Positions 26,129-34,125 of a stretch of DNA of 64,000 nucleotides are shown one piece after another. Source of the stretch: Oscillospiraceae bacterium (lineage in GTDB: Bacteria > Bacillota > Clostridia > Oscillospirales > Ruminococcaceae); NCBI GenBank assembly GCA_017847875.1, contig JAGASN010000002.1:62001-126000 (forward strand), written 5' to 3'. Numbering within the stretch: position 1 is the stretch's first letter; every line of letters starts with the position of its first letter. The notes beneath the pieces are model-generated. The model searched no databases. It had not been told where the DNA came from and was given only the letters and a program-made list of their open reading frames with translations. The position numbers and the translations under genes were made by a program.

Positions 26129-26899
26129 ATGTATTACGGTAAGGTTGAAATCTGCGGAATAAACACGGCGAAGCTTCCGGTGCTCACTGAAAAGGAAAAA
26201 ACCGAGCTTTTGAAACTTGCAAAAAACGGTGATAAAAAAGCAAGAGAGAAAATGATAAACGGAAATTTGCGACTTGTTTTAAGCGTTGTTCAAAAATTTT
26301 CCGGTCGTGGCGAACCGCCCGATGACCTTTTTCAGGTGGGCTGCATCGGACTTATCAAGGCCATTGATAATTTCGATCCAAGCCTTGACGTGCGCTTTTC
26401 CACTTATGGAGTGCCAATGATAATCGGCGAGATAAGGCGGTTTTTGCGGGATTCGGGTGCGGTTCGGGTAAGTCGTTCAATGCGTGATATAGCCTACCGG
26501 GCGATGCAGATAAAGGAGGATTTTATTAATGAGCACGGGCGTGAACCGCTTATAGATGAAATAGCAAAAATTATGGAAATTCCGAAAAGCCAGGTGGTGG
26601 TCGCTTTGGAATCCATTGTTGAACCGGTTTCGCTTTATGAGCCGGTTTATTCCGATTCCGGCGACACAATTTTTGTTATGGACCAGCTGAGCGACAAAAA
26701 TTCCGACGCCGGCTGGCTCGAAGAAATTGCACTTAAAGAAGCGGTTAAAAGCCTTTCCCAACGGGAAAAACGGATTCTCGCAATGCGTTTTTTTGACGGG
26801 AGGACCCAAATGGACGTTGCTTCCCAAATCGGCATAAGTCAGGCGCAGGTTTCCAGATTGGAAAAAGGCGCTTTGCAAAAAATTAAAAAACAGCTTTAA
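26129..26899 (+). CDS. sigG: RNA polymerase sigma-G factor (late forespore)
   Basis: SigG directs late forespore transcription. The 256 residues match Bacillus SigG in length and in the subtype-specific N-terminus K-V-E-I-C-G-x-x-T-x-K-L-P-V-L. Region 2 is N-G-N-L-R-L-V-L-S-V-V-Q-K-F and D-L-F-Q-V-G-C-I-G-L-I-K-A-I-D-N-F-D. Region 4 is T-Q-M-D-V-A-S-Q-I-G-I-S-Q-A-Q-V-S-R-L-E-K. It shows that the organism can make endospores or recently could. In B. subtilis sigG follows spoIIGA-sigE; those are not next to it here. No sigma-F/G-type promoter was convincing. Confidence 0.96.
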   Translation: MYYGKVEICGINTAKLPVLTEKEKTELLKLAKNGDKKAREKMINGNLRLVLSVVQKFSGRGEPPDDLFQVGCIGLIKAIDNFDPSLDVRFSTYGVPMIIGEIRRFLRDSGAVRVSRSMRDIAYRAMQIKEDFINEHGREPLIDEIAKIMEIPKSQVVVALESIVEPVSLYEPVYSDSGDTIFVMDQLSDKNSDAGWLEEIALKEAVKSLSQREKRILAMRFFDGRTQMDVASQIGISQAQVSRLEKGALQKIKKQL

Positions 26900-26953
26900 A
26901 CCGTCAACGTTTTATGATAAAATATTTTCATAAATTTTTCGGCGGTGATTTTT

Positions 26954-27538
26954 ATGAAAAAACTTTTGATAACCGGTTTTGAACCTTTCGGCGGAGAAAA
27001 AATCAATCCTTCCTGGGAAGCTGTTAAACTTCTTCCGGATGTGATTGGTGATTTTGAACTCACAAAAATTGAAATTCCCGTTGTTTTCGGAAAAGCGGCG
27101 GAAACAGTTATCAAAAAAGCGGAAGAAATAATCCCCGATGCAATAATCTGCGTCGGTCAGGCAGGAGGAAGAACCGGCGTTACCCCGGAAATGGTTGCAA
27201 TAAACCTTCGCTTTGCTTCAATTCCGGATAACGAAGGAAATCAGCCGAAGGACGTTCCCTGCGCTGAATGTGGCGAAAATGCTTATTTTTCCACACTTCC
27301 GGTGAGAAAAATTACCTCCGCAATTTCCGAAGCGGATATCCCCTGCTCCGTTTCCTATTCCGCAGGAACTTACGTTTGCAATGACCTTATTTATCACGTT
27401 CTTCATCGTTACAAAGGAACGGAAACAAAAGCCTGTTTTATACACGTTCCGTTCATTCCGGAACAGACAAACGATAAGCCCAGCCTTCCGCTTGAAACAA
27501 TCGCAAAAGCTCTTGAAATTGCTATCGAAACAATATAA
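26954..27538 (+). CDS. pcp: Pyrrolidone-carboxylate peptidase (pyroglutamyl peptidase I)
   Basis: Pcp removes N-terminal pyroglutamate from peptides in the cytosol (family C15). The 194 residues start M-K-K-L-L-I-T-G-F-E-P-F-G-G. The catalytic triad regions are G-x-T-P-E-M-V-A-I-N-L-R (Glu), S-Y-S-A-G-T-Y-V-C-N (Cys) and F-I-H-V-P-F-I-P-E-Q (His). I use ATG 26954; a GTG nine bases upstream is possible. It follows sigG by 54 bases with a terminator after it. Confidence 0.95.
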   Translation: MKKLLITGFEPFGGEKINPSWEAVKLLPDVIGDFELTKIEIPVVFGKAAETVIKKAEEIIPDAIICVGQAGGRTGVTPEMVAINLRFASIPDNEGNQPKDVPCAECGENAYFSTLPVRKITSAISEADIPCSVSYSAGTYVCNDLIYHVLHRYKGTETKACFIHVPFIPEQTNDKPSLPLETIAKALEIAIETI

Positions 27539-27573
27539 AAAACTCCCTGCCGGAAACGGCAGGGAGTTTTTTT
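27537..27573. terminator. Intrinsic terminator after pcp
   Basis: AAAAACTCCCTGCCG-GAAA-CGGCAGGGAG stem followed by T7; the convergent lipoprotein gene ends just beyond, so it may serve both. Confidence 0.92.
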
Positions 27574-27578
27574 GTTTT

Positions 27579-28388
27579 TTACGAGTTTTTATAGCGCTGA
27601 TGGGAAATTATTTTATAAGTGCCTTCATCTTCCTGTAAAACGAGCATATCCATTCCTTCGCCATATTCCATGGCTATATAAAACGGTTCTTCTTCCTCAT
27701 AAAGATAAATGGTATTTCCATCTCTTATTCCTTTGGTACAAACAAAAGTTCCGGGACCGTAATCCGAGGTGGAAGTATAATAGCAGTCATATTCTTCCAG
27801 ATATGCAACAGCGGAAGTATCCAGATCGTCAGAAGTAATGCCGGCATATTCCATAAGAACGGTGTCAACTTCTTTTTTCGAAATTGAATGGACCGGAACA
27901 ACCATATCCTCGAGGGTTTTGCAGTTTTCAAATCCCCAGGCTTCAACTTTCCGCAGTTTCTGAAATTCTTCCTCATCAACGTGTCTTCCGTCACAGGGAA
28001 AATAATAAACAAACATCGGAAAACTCATTTCACGCACATTGTCATAATACGACATAAAGAAATGGCTCAAGGGGTTTGTTTCCAAATCTTCGGTCACATC
28101 ATTAAGCATTGGACGAAACAGCTCGTTGAAAAACTCGATTTCTTCTTCCGATAAAGGTTCCCCTTCTATTTCCGGAAGAGGTTTTATCTGCGGTTTCTCT
28201 TCAGAAACAGGTTCTTCAATTTCTTCATTATGTTCCGATTTTTCCGTAACAGATTCTTCACTTTGTTCCGAACTTTCCAAAACGGGTGCGGAAATATTTT
28301 CCTCCGGAGGAATATTTTCTCCCCTGCTGCAGGATACAAAAGTTAAAACAAAAACCAATGCAAGAACAATCGCTATGTATTTTTTCAT
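27579..28388 (-). CDS. Secreted lipoprotein of unknown function, acidic linker
   Basis: A 269-residue protein with a lipoprotein signal: basic MKKY, hydrophobic core, and the lipobox L-T-F-V-S-C at 15-20. A Ser/Glu-rich linker (about 25-80) precedes a globular domain with C-D-G-R-H-V-D-E-E-E-F and a final beta-rich part. I recognise no domain. A second lipoprotein of similar layout is at 29.2 kb, on the other side of the AIM24-family gene. The ATG follows AAGGAAG. Confidence 0.72.
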   Translation of the reverse strand: MKKYIAIVLALVFVLTFVSCSRGENIPPEENISAPVLESSEQSEESVTEKSEHNEEIEEPVSEEKPQIKPLPEIEGEPLSEEEIEFFNELFRPMLNDVTEDLETNPLSHFFMSYYDNVREMSFPMFVYYFPCDGRHVDEEEFQKLRKVEAWGFENCKTLEDMVVPVHSISKKEVDTVLMEYAGITSDDLDTSAVAYLEEYDCYYTSTSDYGPGTFVCTKGIRDGNTIYLYEEEEPFYIAMEYGEGMDMLVLQEDEGTYKIISHQRYKNS

Positions 28389-28465
28389 AAAAACACTTCC
28401 TTAAAATATCTTCTGTCTATATAGTGTTTAAAAAAACAGATTTTGATGCATTGATTAAGAATATT

Positions 28466-29143
28466 TTATTTTCCCTGAACTATGAAGGGCTGAATCGCGC
28501 TTGCGACCTTATAAATCGGCATTGTCTGGAGCATAACTCTTCCGGGACCGGTTATAACGGTATCAACAAGACCTTCGCCGCCGAAAAGAGCGTTTTTAAC
28601 GCTTCCGACCATTCTTACATCCATTTTGCAACTTTCCTCCATCATTGCGACAACGCCGGTGTCGCAGACAAGTTCTTCGCCCGCCGCAAGGTTATATTCC
28701 TTGCAGTAACCATCGATTTCGAAGAAAGCAAGACCGGGACCTGTGACCTTTTGCATAATAAAACCTTCGCCGCCGAAAAGACCCGCTCCGACTTTTTTAC
28801 GGAAGAAAATTGAAAGCTGGGTGCCTTCGGTTGCGCAAAGAAAAGCGCGTTTCTGGCAAATTACGCTTTCGCCCGGAGCAAGCTGGCGTGAAACAATTCT
28901 TCCCGGGAAAGAGGAAGTAAAGGCGATTTCACCCGCTCCTTTGGCTTTATAATGGTTGAGGAAAAGGCTTTCGCCGGAAAACATTCTTCCAATGCTTCCG
29001 CCAAGACCGCCGTCGGCTTTTACGTCGGTTGTAATCGGACCTTTTATCCAAGTTCTTCCGCCGGATTCACTTACAAGACCTTCGCCGGCTTCAAGCTGGA
29101 TCACCAATGCGGGAAGAGAGCCTCCTTCAATTTCATAACGCAT
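28466..29143 (-). CDS. AIM24/TIGR00266 family protein
   Basis: The 225 residues match the TIGR00266 (AIM24-like) beta-sandwich family. Glycine-rich turns recur: G-G-S-L-P, L-E-A-G-E-G-L-V-S-E-S-G, M-F-S-G-E-S-L-F-L-N, L-F-G-G-E-G-F-I-M-Q and L-F-G-G-E-G-L-V. The function is unknown in bacteria; mitochondrial AIM24 affects inner-membrane organisation. The ATG follows AAGGAGG. It lies between two lipoprotein genes on the same strand, about 80 bases from each. Confidence 0.9.
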   Translation of the reverse strand: MRYEIEGGSLPALVIQLEAGEGLVSESGGRTWIKGPITTDVKADGGLGGSIGRMFSGESLFLNHYKAKGAGEIAFTSSFPGRIVSRQLAPGESVICQKRAFLCATEGTQLSIFFRKKVGAGLFGGEGFIMQKVTGPGLAFFEIDGYCKEYNLAAGEELVCDTGVVAMMEESCKMDVRMVGSVKNALFGGEGLVDTVITGPGRVMLQTMPIYKVASAIQPFIVQGK

Positions 29144-29225
29144 AAAAACGCCTCCTTTTTATATTTTTCAACTAAAGTTTACCATTGCTCACAAAAACTT
29201 ACAAGAAAACTTTTTGTTAACAATT

Positions 29226-29927
29226 TCAGCCGATTATTATTGAAGATGCAAAATCGTTGCAGGCTTTTTCGTGCTCCGAAAAAGGAATGTAATCATCATT
29301 AAGCCTTACGTTCTGGTGCAAAACAACAACGTATCCGTCAAATTGAAGAACATAAAACCATTGGCTCGATAAAAACCAGTTTTCGCTGTCACCGAGATTT
29401 TTGCTCGGACCGTCAACCCGGATATAAACGCCTTTTGAAAAATTTCCGAAAACTTCATTGAAAGTGTGGTCGCTGATTTTAAGTCCCCATAAATACTGAT
29501 CATAAAAATAATCATAAACTGTTCCGTCATCTTTATAAACGAGAAGATACGTTTCAAATCTTTCATCCCACGGCATTGTAAAGGTTATGCCAAAAATATC
29601 TCCTTTTTCTTCAAGGGTTCCCGGTTCCCAACCTTCCGGAACAGACATTGAAACTTCAACAAGTTCATTTTCAAAAACATTTTCTCTTTCCGGAGAAACG
29701 GGAACCATTGGGTGTATCATTCCGGAAAGTTTTCCGTTTTCGATTTTGATATAGCTTTCCGGAATTTTTTCAATGCTTTCCGTCTGCTCCGGTTCGCTTT
29801 CGGTTTTTATTTCGGATTCCGATTCGATCATTTCTTCCTCCGGAACAACAATTTCATCTTTTCTGCTGCAAGCGGAAAAGGAAAGCAACATCGCAACGGC
29901 AAGAAAAACAGAAATAATTTTTTTCAT
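29226..29927 (-). CDS. Secreted lipoprotein of unknown function
   Basis: A 233-residue lipoprotein: MKKIISVFLAVAMLLSFSAC has a lipobox ending at Cys20. An acidic Glu/Ser-rich spacer (about 25-55) follows, then a globular domain with M-S-V-P-E-G-W and several Tyr/Phe-rich beta strands, ending S-S-I-I-I-G. It resembles uncharacterised clostridial lipoproteins with a surface-exposed domain. The signal, the K-D/E-rich linker and the spacing resemble the lipoprotein at 27.6 kb, but their C-terminal domains differ. The ATG follows GGAG. Confidence 0.72.
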   Translation of the reverse strand: MKKIISVFLAVAMLLSFSACSRKDEIVVPEEEMIESESEIKTESEPEQTESIEKIPESYIKIENGKLSGMIHPMVPVSPERENVFENELVEVSMSVPEGWEPGTLEEKGDIFGITFTMPWDERFETYLLVYKDDGTVYDYFYDQYLWGLKISDHTFNEVFGNFSKGVYIRVDGPSKNLGDSENWFLSSQWFYVLQFDGYVVVLHQNVRLNDDYIPFSEHEKACNDFASSIIIG

Positions 29928-29995
29928 GAAATCGTCTCCTTTTTATCCTTCTGAAATAATAGTAGCATAAAAACCCGATTTTGTTGCACCAAAAC

Positions 29996-30028
29996 AAAAA
30001 AATCCGCAGAAAATCTGCGGATTTTTTT
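29996..30028. terminator. Intrinsic terminator between the lipoprotein and TetR genes
   Basis: AAAATCCGCAGA-AAA-TCTGCGGATTTT stem with T7; it overlaps the stop of the TetR gene. Confidence 0.9.
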
Positions 30029-30635
30029 AATAATTATTAAGCCCGAAAATACAATCGTTTATTATTTTTATTATTTCTTCTTCCGGTTTAGCGCAATCAT
30101 CTTTAATCCATTCCGTTATAATTGAATTAATTCCGTTCAGATAAAACGCCATTACATATTTTCTTTCGCCTTCCGGATATCTGAATCTGTTAAGAATCGG
30201 GTTAAAGATGTTATCATAAAGTTTTTTATAGATCTCTTCAAAACCAAAAAGTTCTCTGTTTTCAAGAAGTGTCAGAAAAATTTTTCTGTTTTCCTTAAAG
30301 TATAAAAGGTACGGCATCAGATATTTTTCGGTTATAAAAAACAGTTTTTCCTTTGGAACATTATCAAAATCAATCGGCGAAATCTTTCCGTCCGGAATAA
30401 AATACAAAACAAAATCGCCGGACATTTTCTTTACCGTTTCTTCCAGAAGATCCTTTGTATTTTCGTAATGGAGATAAAAAGTTGAACGGTTGACCCCGGC
30501 TTTTTTGCAAATTTCGCTTACTGTAATAAATTCAAAAGGTTTTGTTTTTAAAAATTCTATAAGCGCCATATTCATTTTTACGGCAGTATTGAAATATTTG
30601 CTTTCGTTTTTATTCAACCGATCATTCCCTTTCAA
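30027..30635 (-). CDS. TetR/AcrR family transcriptional regulator
   Basis: The 202 residues carry an N-terminal TetR helix-turn-helix (about 25-65): I-T-V-S-E-I-C-K-K-A-G-V-N-R-S-T-F-Y-L-H-Y, then a helical ligand-binding domain of the clostridial TetR type. The ligand is unknown. It starts six bases after a two-TM protein gene (30641-30991), so the pair is probably cotranscribed and the regulator may control it. The start could be TTG at 30635 or TTG six codons further in, behind AAAGGG. Confidence 0.88.
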   Translation of the reverse strand: MKGNDRLNKNESKYFNTAVKMNMALIEFLKTKPFEFITVSEICKKAGVNRSTFYLHYENTKDLLEETVKKMSGDFVLYFIPDGKISPIDFDNVPKEKLFFITEKYLMPYLLYFKENRKIFLTLLENRELFGFEEIYKKLYDNIFNPILNRFRYPEGERKYVMAFYLNGINSIITEWIKDDCAKPEEEIIKIINDCIFGLNNY

Positions 30636-30640
30636 AAAAA

Positions 30641-30991
30641 TTAGTCTCCGCTTATTTCTTTAGCAAGTTCAACGATTTCAAAAGCATATTTTTTCTTGCC
30701 TTTTTCAAGAAGTTTTTTATATATCGGATAGTTTATTCCACAGCAGGAAAAACCGATTATTCCGATTATAATTCCCAAAACGAGCATAGCTGTTCCCTCG
30801 CCTATTACCTGCATTGCAAGACACATTCCGAGACCCGCAACAAGCGAAGAAACTATTCCGAAAGAATAGGCAAAAACCGTTGCGGGTAGTTTTGCTTTTT
30901 TATCAAGTTTTTTAAGTGCTGTTACTTTGGAATCATCTTTGGGGGCATATTCTTTCGCAATAGCTTCCGCCCAGATTTTATCAGTGTTCAT
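30641..30991 (-). CDS. Small membrane protein of unknown function, co-transcribed with TetR
   Basis: The 116 residues start MNTDKIWAEAIAKEYAPKDDS, placed by GGAGG at ATG 30991. A soluble N-terminal part of about 45 residues precedes two hydrophobic helices (about 38-62 and 66-88, with G-F-S-C-C-G-I-N-Y between or after), then a Lys-rich C-terminal helix. I recognise no family. The overlapping order with the TetR gene suggests it is the target or a sensor partner of that regulator. Confidence 0.65.
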   Translation of the reverse strand: MNTDKIWAEAIAKEYAPKDDSKVTALKKLDKKAKLPATVFAYSFGIVSSLVAGLGMCLAMQVIGEGTAMLVLGIIIGIIGFSCCGINYPIYKKLLEKGKKKYAFEIVELAKEISGD

Positions 30992-31083
30992 TTTTATGAA
31001 CCTCCTTTTCAAAATTTACAACATCATTATAAATTCCGATTCGGTCAGAATGAACACCATGTTTTTTTAATTTTGTTGATTTT

Positions 31084-31124
31084 AAAAAAATCCGCATATC
31101 ACTGCGATATGCGGATTTCTTTTT
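31084..31124. terminator. Intrinsic terminator after the ElaA-type acetyltransferase
   Basis: AAATCCGCATATC-ACTGC-GATATGCGGATTT stem (31088-31118) with A and T runs on both sides. Confidence 0.88.
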
Positions 31125-31565
31125 TTATTCAACTTCAAGAGTCATAAGAATATGCGGAATTCCGTCCTCAAGAAATTCTTCCGAAACCTGCCTGAAACCA
31201 ACGTTTTCATAGAATTTTCTTGCATAGACCTGTGCTTCAATCGTAATTTTATCCGCGCCGAATTTTTCCTTCGCAAGGCGGATTCCCTCTTTGAGCACTA
31301 TGGTTCCAAAACCTTTTCTGCGCCTTGCGGAAATAACTCTTCCGACTGCGGCATCTTCGAAAGAAACGCCTTTATCGAGAACACGAAGATAGGCGGCAAT
31401 GCCTTCCTCGTCCCGGAGCCAGATGTGGTAGGCGTTCTGGTCCTTATCATCGATTTCAGGATACGGACATTCCTGTTCCACAACAAAAACGTTGACCCGG
31501 AGTTTTAAAATATCATAAAGCTCGTTTACGGTAAGTTCATCGAATTTTTTGATAACAAGTTCCAT
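31125..31565 (-). CDS. ElaA-type GNAT N-acetyltransferase
   Basis: The 146 residues match the ElaA family: Y-D-I-L-K-L-R-V-N-V-F-V-V-E-Q-x-C-P-Y-P-E-I-D at about 17-39, then acetyl-CoA-binding R-V-I-S-A-R-R-R-K-G-F-G-T and A-Q-V-Y-A-R-K-F-Y-E-N-V-G-F. The acceptor is unknown. The ATG immediately follows the CNNM stop codon (zero-base gap) and uses GAGGAAG within that gene, so it is translationally coupled to it. A terminator closes the pair. Confidence 0.9.
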   Translation of the reverse strand: MELVIKKFDELTVNELYDILKLRVNVFVVEQECPYPEIDDKDQNAYHIWLRDEEGIAAYLRVLDKGVSFEDAAVGRVISARRRKGFGTIVLKEGIRLAKEKFGADKITIEAQVYARKFYENVGFRQVSEEFLEDGIPHILMTLEVE

Positions 31566-32816
31566 TTATTCTTCCTCTGCTTCGGAAAGCGGTTCAAGTT
31601 TTTCAACAAGGGCGGTATCCACCCTCATTCCGTCAACGGTTTCGACAGTGAATCTGTAGCCGCTGTTTTCAAAGGTATCGCCCACTTCCGGAACTTTGTT
31701 GAGTTCGTCCATGATCCAACCGCTCAAGGTTGCATAAGGAACTTCCTCAATATCGATTTCAAGTTCTTCAAAAAGTTCTTCCGGTTCCATACTTCCGGAA
31801 ACGGTATAAACGCCTTTGTTTTCGCTGATATCCTCTTCAACTTCGTCGTGTTCGTCCCAGATTTCGCCGACAAGTTCTTCAAGAATATCTTCCATTGTTA
31901 CAATTCCGTAAGTGCCGCCGTATTCATCGGTTACAACAGCCATGTGGCATTTGTTTTTCTGAAGAAGTTTCAAAAGGGCGCCGATTTTCATGGTTTTCGG
32001 AACAAAGACCGGTTTTGTAAGCATTGTATCGGCGATGTTTTCCATTTCATAATTGTTATAGAAATCGGTGCGGTGGATAATTCCGATTATGTTATCAAGG
32101 CTGTCCACATAAACCGGAAGACGGGAATATCCGGTTTCCACAAAAACTTCCGCAACTTCTTCCTTTGTCCAGTCTTTTCCTACCGCTTCGATATCAACAC
32201 GGGGAGTTGCGATATCCGCGCAGTCGTTTTCGTTGAGTTCCATTGCGTTTCGGATAAGTTCGCCTTCCTGTTCTCCGATTCCGCCGCTGTGTTCAACTTC
32301 ATCGACCATGGAAAGAAGTTCTTCTTCGGTAACAGCCTGTTCGTCGCCGCATTTAAAAATGATTGAAATAAGCTTTTTCCAAAGACCGAAAAGATAGTTT
32401 ATGGGGGTAAGGATTACCGCAAGGAAATTGATTATCGGTGCGGAAAATCTTGCAAAAGCTTCGGGAGATTCCTTTGCAACGCTTTTCGGAGTAATTTCAC
32501 CGAAAATGAGAACAACAACGGTGATTACCGCGGTGGAAAGAGTTGCGCCCGCATCGCCGACAAGTTCGATAAAGAAAACAGTTGCCATTGCGGAAAGGGC
32601 AATGTTTACTATATTGTTGCCGACGAGGATCGTTGTAAGAAGGCGGTTATAATCTTCAACAAGACGAAGCATAAGGATTGCGCCTTTGTCGCCTTTTTCT
32701 GCAGAAATTTTTAGTTTTGTAATATTAAGACTGTTGAAAGCGGTTTCCGTTGCGGAAAAATATGCCGACATCATTACAAGAACGCCCATGGCGATTATTG
32801 TGCCGATATTGTTCAT
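31566..32816 (-). CDS. CNNM/CorC-type transporter (DUF21-CBS-CorC_HlyC), probable Mg2+ efflux
   Basis: The 416 residues show a DUF21 membrane domain (about 1-190, starting with a TM helix and S-A-Y-F-S-A-T-E-T-A-F), two CBS motifs (about 200-320, including T-P-R-V-D-I-E-A and M-T-K-P-V-F-V-P), and a C-terminal CorC_HlyC domain. Bacterial members export Mg2+ or affect Mg2+/Co2+ resistance; the old name hemolysin is misleading. The ribosome binding site before ATG 32816 is poor. Upstream is a leader with a short ORF and terminator, suggesting control by attenuation. Confidence 0.92.
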   Translation of the reverse strand: MNNIGTIIAMGVLVMMSAYFSATETAFNSLNITKLKISAEKGDKGAILMLRLVEDYNRLLTTILVGNNIVNIALSAMATVFFIELVGDAGATLSTAVITVVVLIFGEITPKSVAKESPEAFARFSAPIINFLAVILTPINYLFGLWKKLISIIFKCGDEQAVTEEELLSMVDEVEHSGGIGEQEGELIRNAMELNENDCADIATPRVDIEAVGKDWTKEEVAEVFVETGYSRLPVYVDSLDNIIGIIHRTDFYNNYEMENIADTMLTKPVFVPKTMKIGALLKLLQKNKCHMAVVTDEYGGTYGIVTMEDILEELVGEIWDEHDEVEEDISENKGVYTVSGSMEPEELFEELEIDIEEVPYATLSGWIMDELNKVPEVGDTFENSGYRFTVETVDGMRVDTALVEKLEPLSEAEEE

Positions 32817-32857
32817 TTTTTAATTGATACAACCTTTCGAAAATTTATAATTAACGC

Positions 32858-32899
32858 AAAAAAGCACAGCCCGAGGCATTTTTTTGCCCAGGCTATGCT
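32858..32899 (-). terminator. Intrinsic terminator inside the CNNM leader
   Basis: On the minus strand an imperfect stem pairs AGCATAGCC with GGCTGTGCT and TGCC/GGCA around an A-rich loop, then T6 (32858-32863). It begins eight bases after the stop of the 12-codon leader ORF. Confidence 0.75.
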
Positions 32900-32906
32900 C
32901 CGAAAA

Positions 32907-32945
32907 TCAATTTATAATAATACTTGGTATGTCTGCGTCGTCCAT
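32907..32945 (-). CDS. Leader peptide MDDADIPSIIIN upstream of the CNNM gene
   Basis: A 12-codon ORF starts ATG at 32945, six bases after AAAGGT, and stops TGA at 32907. Its N-terminus has Asp at 2, 3 and 5 and Pro at 7. It lies about 30 bases after a consensus promoter and eight bases before an intrinsic terminator, with the CNNM gene beyond. In enterobacteria, Asp/Glu/Pro-rich leader peptides (MgtL type) destabilise ribosomes at low Mg2+. By analogy this could couple translation to termination. That role is inference; peptide production is unproven. Confidence 0.6.
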   Translation of the reverse strand: MDDADIPSIIIN

Positions 32946-32975
32946 TTTTTGACCTTTCAAAAATATAATATGAAT

Positions 32976-33004
32976 ATTATACACAAGCGTTGCTCACTTG
33001 TCAA
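32976..33004 (-). promoter_or_regulatory. Consensus sigma-A promoter for the CNNM leader
   Basis: TTGACA (32999-33004) and TATAAT (32976-32981) on the minus strand, 17-base spacer, directly after the mnmA stop codon. Confidence 0.88.
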
Positions 33005-34015
33005 TCACCCGATGATTATTCCGCCGCCGAGAAGTTTTTCACCGTCATAGATAACTGCGGACTGTCCAGGGGTCACAGCTCTCTGGGGTTCATCAAAAAG
33101 GATAAGCGCTCTGTCATCACGGAAATAGGTGCTTGCGAGAGCAGGAGCGGGATTATGAGCATAGCGGATTTTGCATGTCACCGCGACAGGCATATCCGGT
33201 GCACCGTTTATCCAATGGAAAGCGCCGACGATAACGCGCTTTTTGAAAAGGGATTCGTTTTCAACGAGAACAACTTCGTTTTCTTCCGGGTCGATTTTTC
33301 CGACATAAAGCGGCGCCGGAAGAGAAAGTCCGAGACCTTTTCTCTGGCCTATGGTATAGCGGCAGATGCCCTTATGTTCGCCGAGGCATTTTCCGCATTC
33401 ATCAACAAATTTTCCGTGGGGCATTTCGCCGATTACCCGTTCGATATAACCATGGGTATCTCCGTCCGGAATAAAGCAGATATCCTGGGAATCCGGCTTA
33501 TTCGCAACGGGGATTCCCGCTTTTTCCGCAATTTCGCGGATTTCGTCTTTTGATAAATCCGCAAGAGGAAAACGAAGATGAGGAATAAGTTCCTTATCTA
33601 TGTTATACATCATATAACTCTGGTCTTTCGCAAGGTTTTTTGCCCGGAAGATGTTGTTTCCGTCGGTTCTTGCATAATGACCTGTGGAAATAAGGTCATA
33701 GCCGAGTTTTTGCGCTTCCTCGAAAAAAGCCGGGAATTTAATGAATTTGTTGCATCTTACGCAGGGGTTCGGTGTTCTTCCCTTTTTATATTCTTCGGTG
33801 AAATTATCGAGGACTTCCTTTTTGAAAATTTCGCGGAAATCGAAAATATAATGCGGGATTCCGAGAAAATCCGCAACGGCTTTTGCGTCCTTTGCTTCGT
33901 CCCAATCATCAAAAAGGCGGAAAGTCGCTCCCGCGACCTCGTAACCCTGTTCTTTTAAAAGATATGCTGCGGCCGCACTGTCAACTCCGCCGCTGAGCCC
34001 GACCATTACCTTCAT
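33005..34015 (-). CDS. mnmA: tRNA 2-thiouridylase MnmA
   Basis: MnmA thiolates U34 of tRNA Lys, Glu and Gln with sulfur relayed from IscS. The protein of 336 residues starts MKVMVGLSGGVDS (PP-loop at 7-13), has N-P-C-V-R-C-N-K-F-I-K-F with the first catalytic Cys, S-T-G-H-Y-A-R, and S-Q-D-I-C-F-I with the second. The start is ATG 34015, which overlaps the stop of a 32-residue membrane ORF as ATGA; a GTG four codons earlier is possible. It is slightly shorter than typical MnmA (about 360). Confidence 0.95.
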   Translation of the reverse strand: MKVMVGLSGGVDSAAAAYLLKEQGYEVAGATFRLFDDWDEAKDAKAVADFLGIPHYIFDFREIFKKEVLDNFTEEYKKGRTPNPCVRCNKFIKFPAFFEEAQKLGYDLISTGHYARTDGNNIFRAKNLAKDQSYMMYNIDKELIPHLRFPLADLSKDEIREIAEKAGIPVANKPDSQDICFIPDGDTHGYIERVIGEMPHGKFVDECGKCLGEHKGICRYTIGQRKGLGLSLPAPLYVGKIDPEENEVVLVENESLFKKRVIVGAFHWINGAPDMPVAVTCKIRYAHNPAPALASTYFRDDRALILFDEPQRAVTPGQSAVIYDGEKLLGGGIIIG

Positions 34016-34110
34016 CCTATCATCCACGCAAGAGCAAAGGCAAAGGAAGGAACTATCATCGCAATGATGAGAACAATTACCATAATTCTTACAAAAAGCT
34101 TGTTCTGCAT
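34012..34110 (-). CDS. 32-residue single-pass membrane miniprotein
   Basis: A short gene starts ATG 34110 behind an excellent GGAGGTAAAAA and ends TGA at 34012, overlapping the mnmA start by the classic ATGA. The peptide is MQNKLFVRIMVIVLIIAM followed by V-P-S-F-A-F-A-L-A-W-M-I-G: one basic N-terminal turn, then a single TM helix. It lies 15 bases after lepB. I cannot name a family; small DUF4044-like proteins are comparable in style. The strong ribosome binding site and coupling argue that it is translated. Confidence 0.72.
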   Translation of the reverse strand: MQNKLFVRIMVIVLIIAMIVPSFAFALAWMIG

Positions 34111-34125
34111 TTTTTACCTCCGAGG

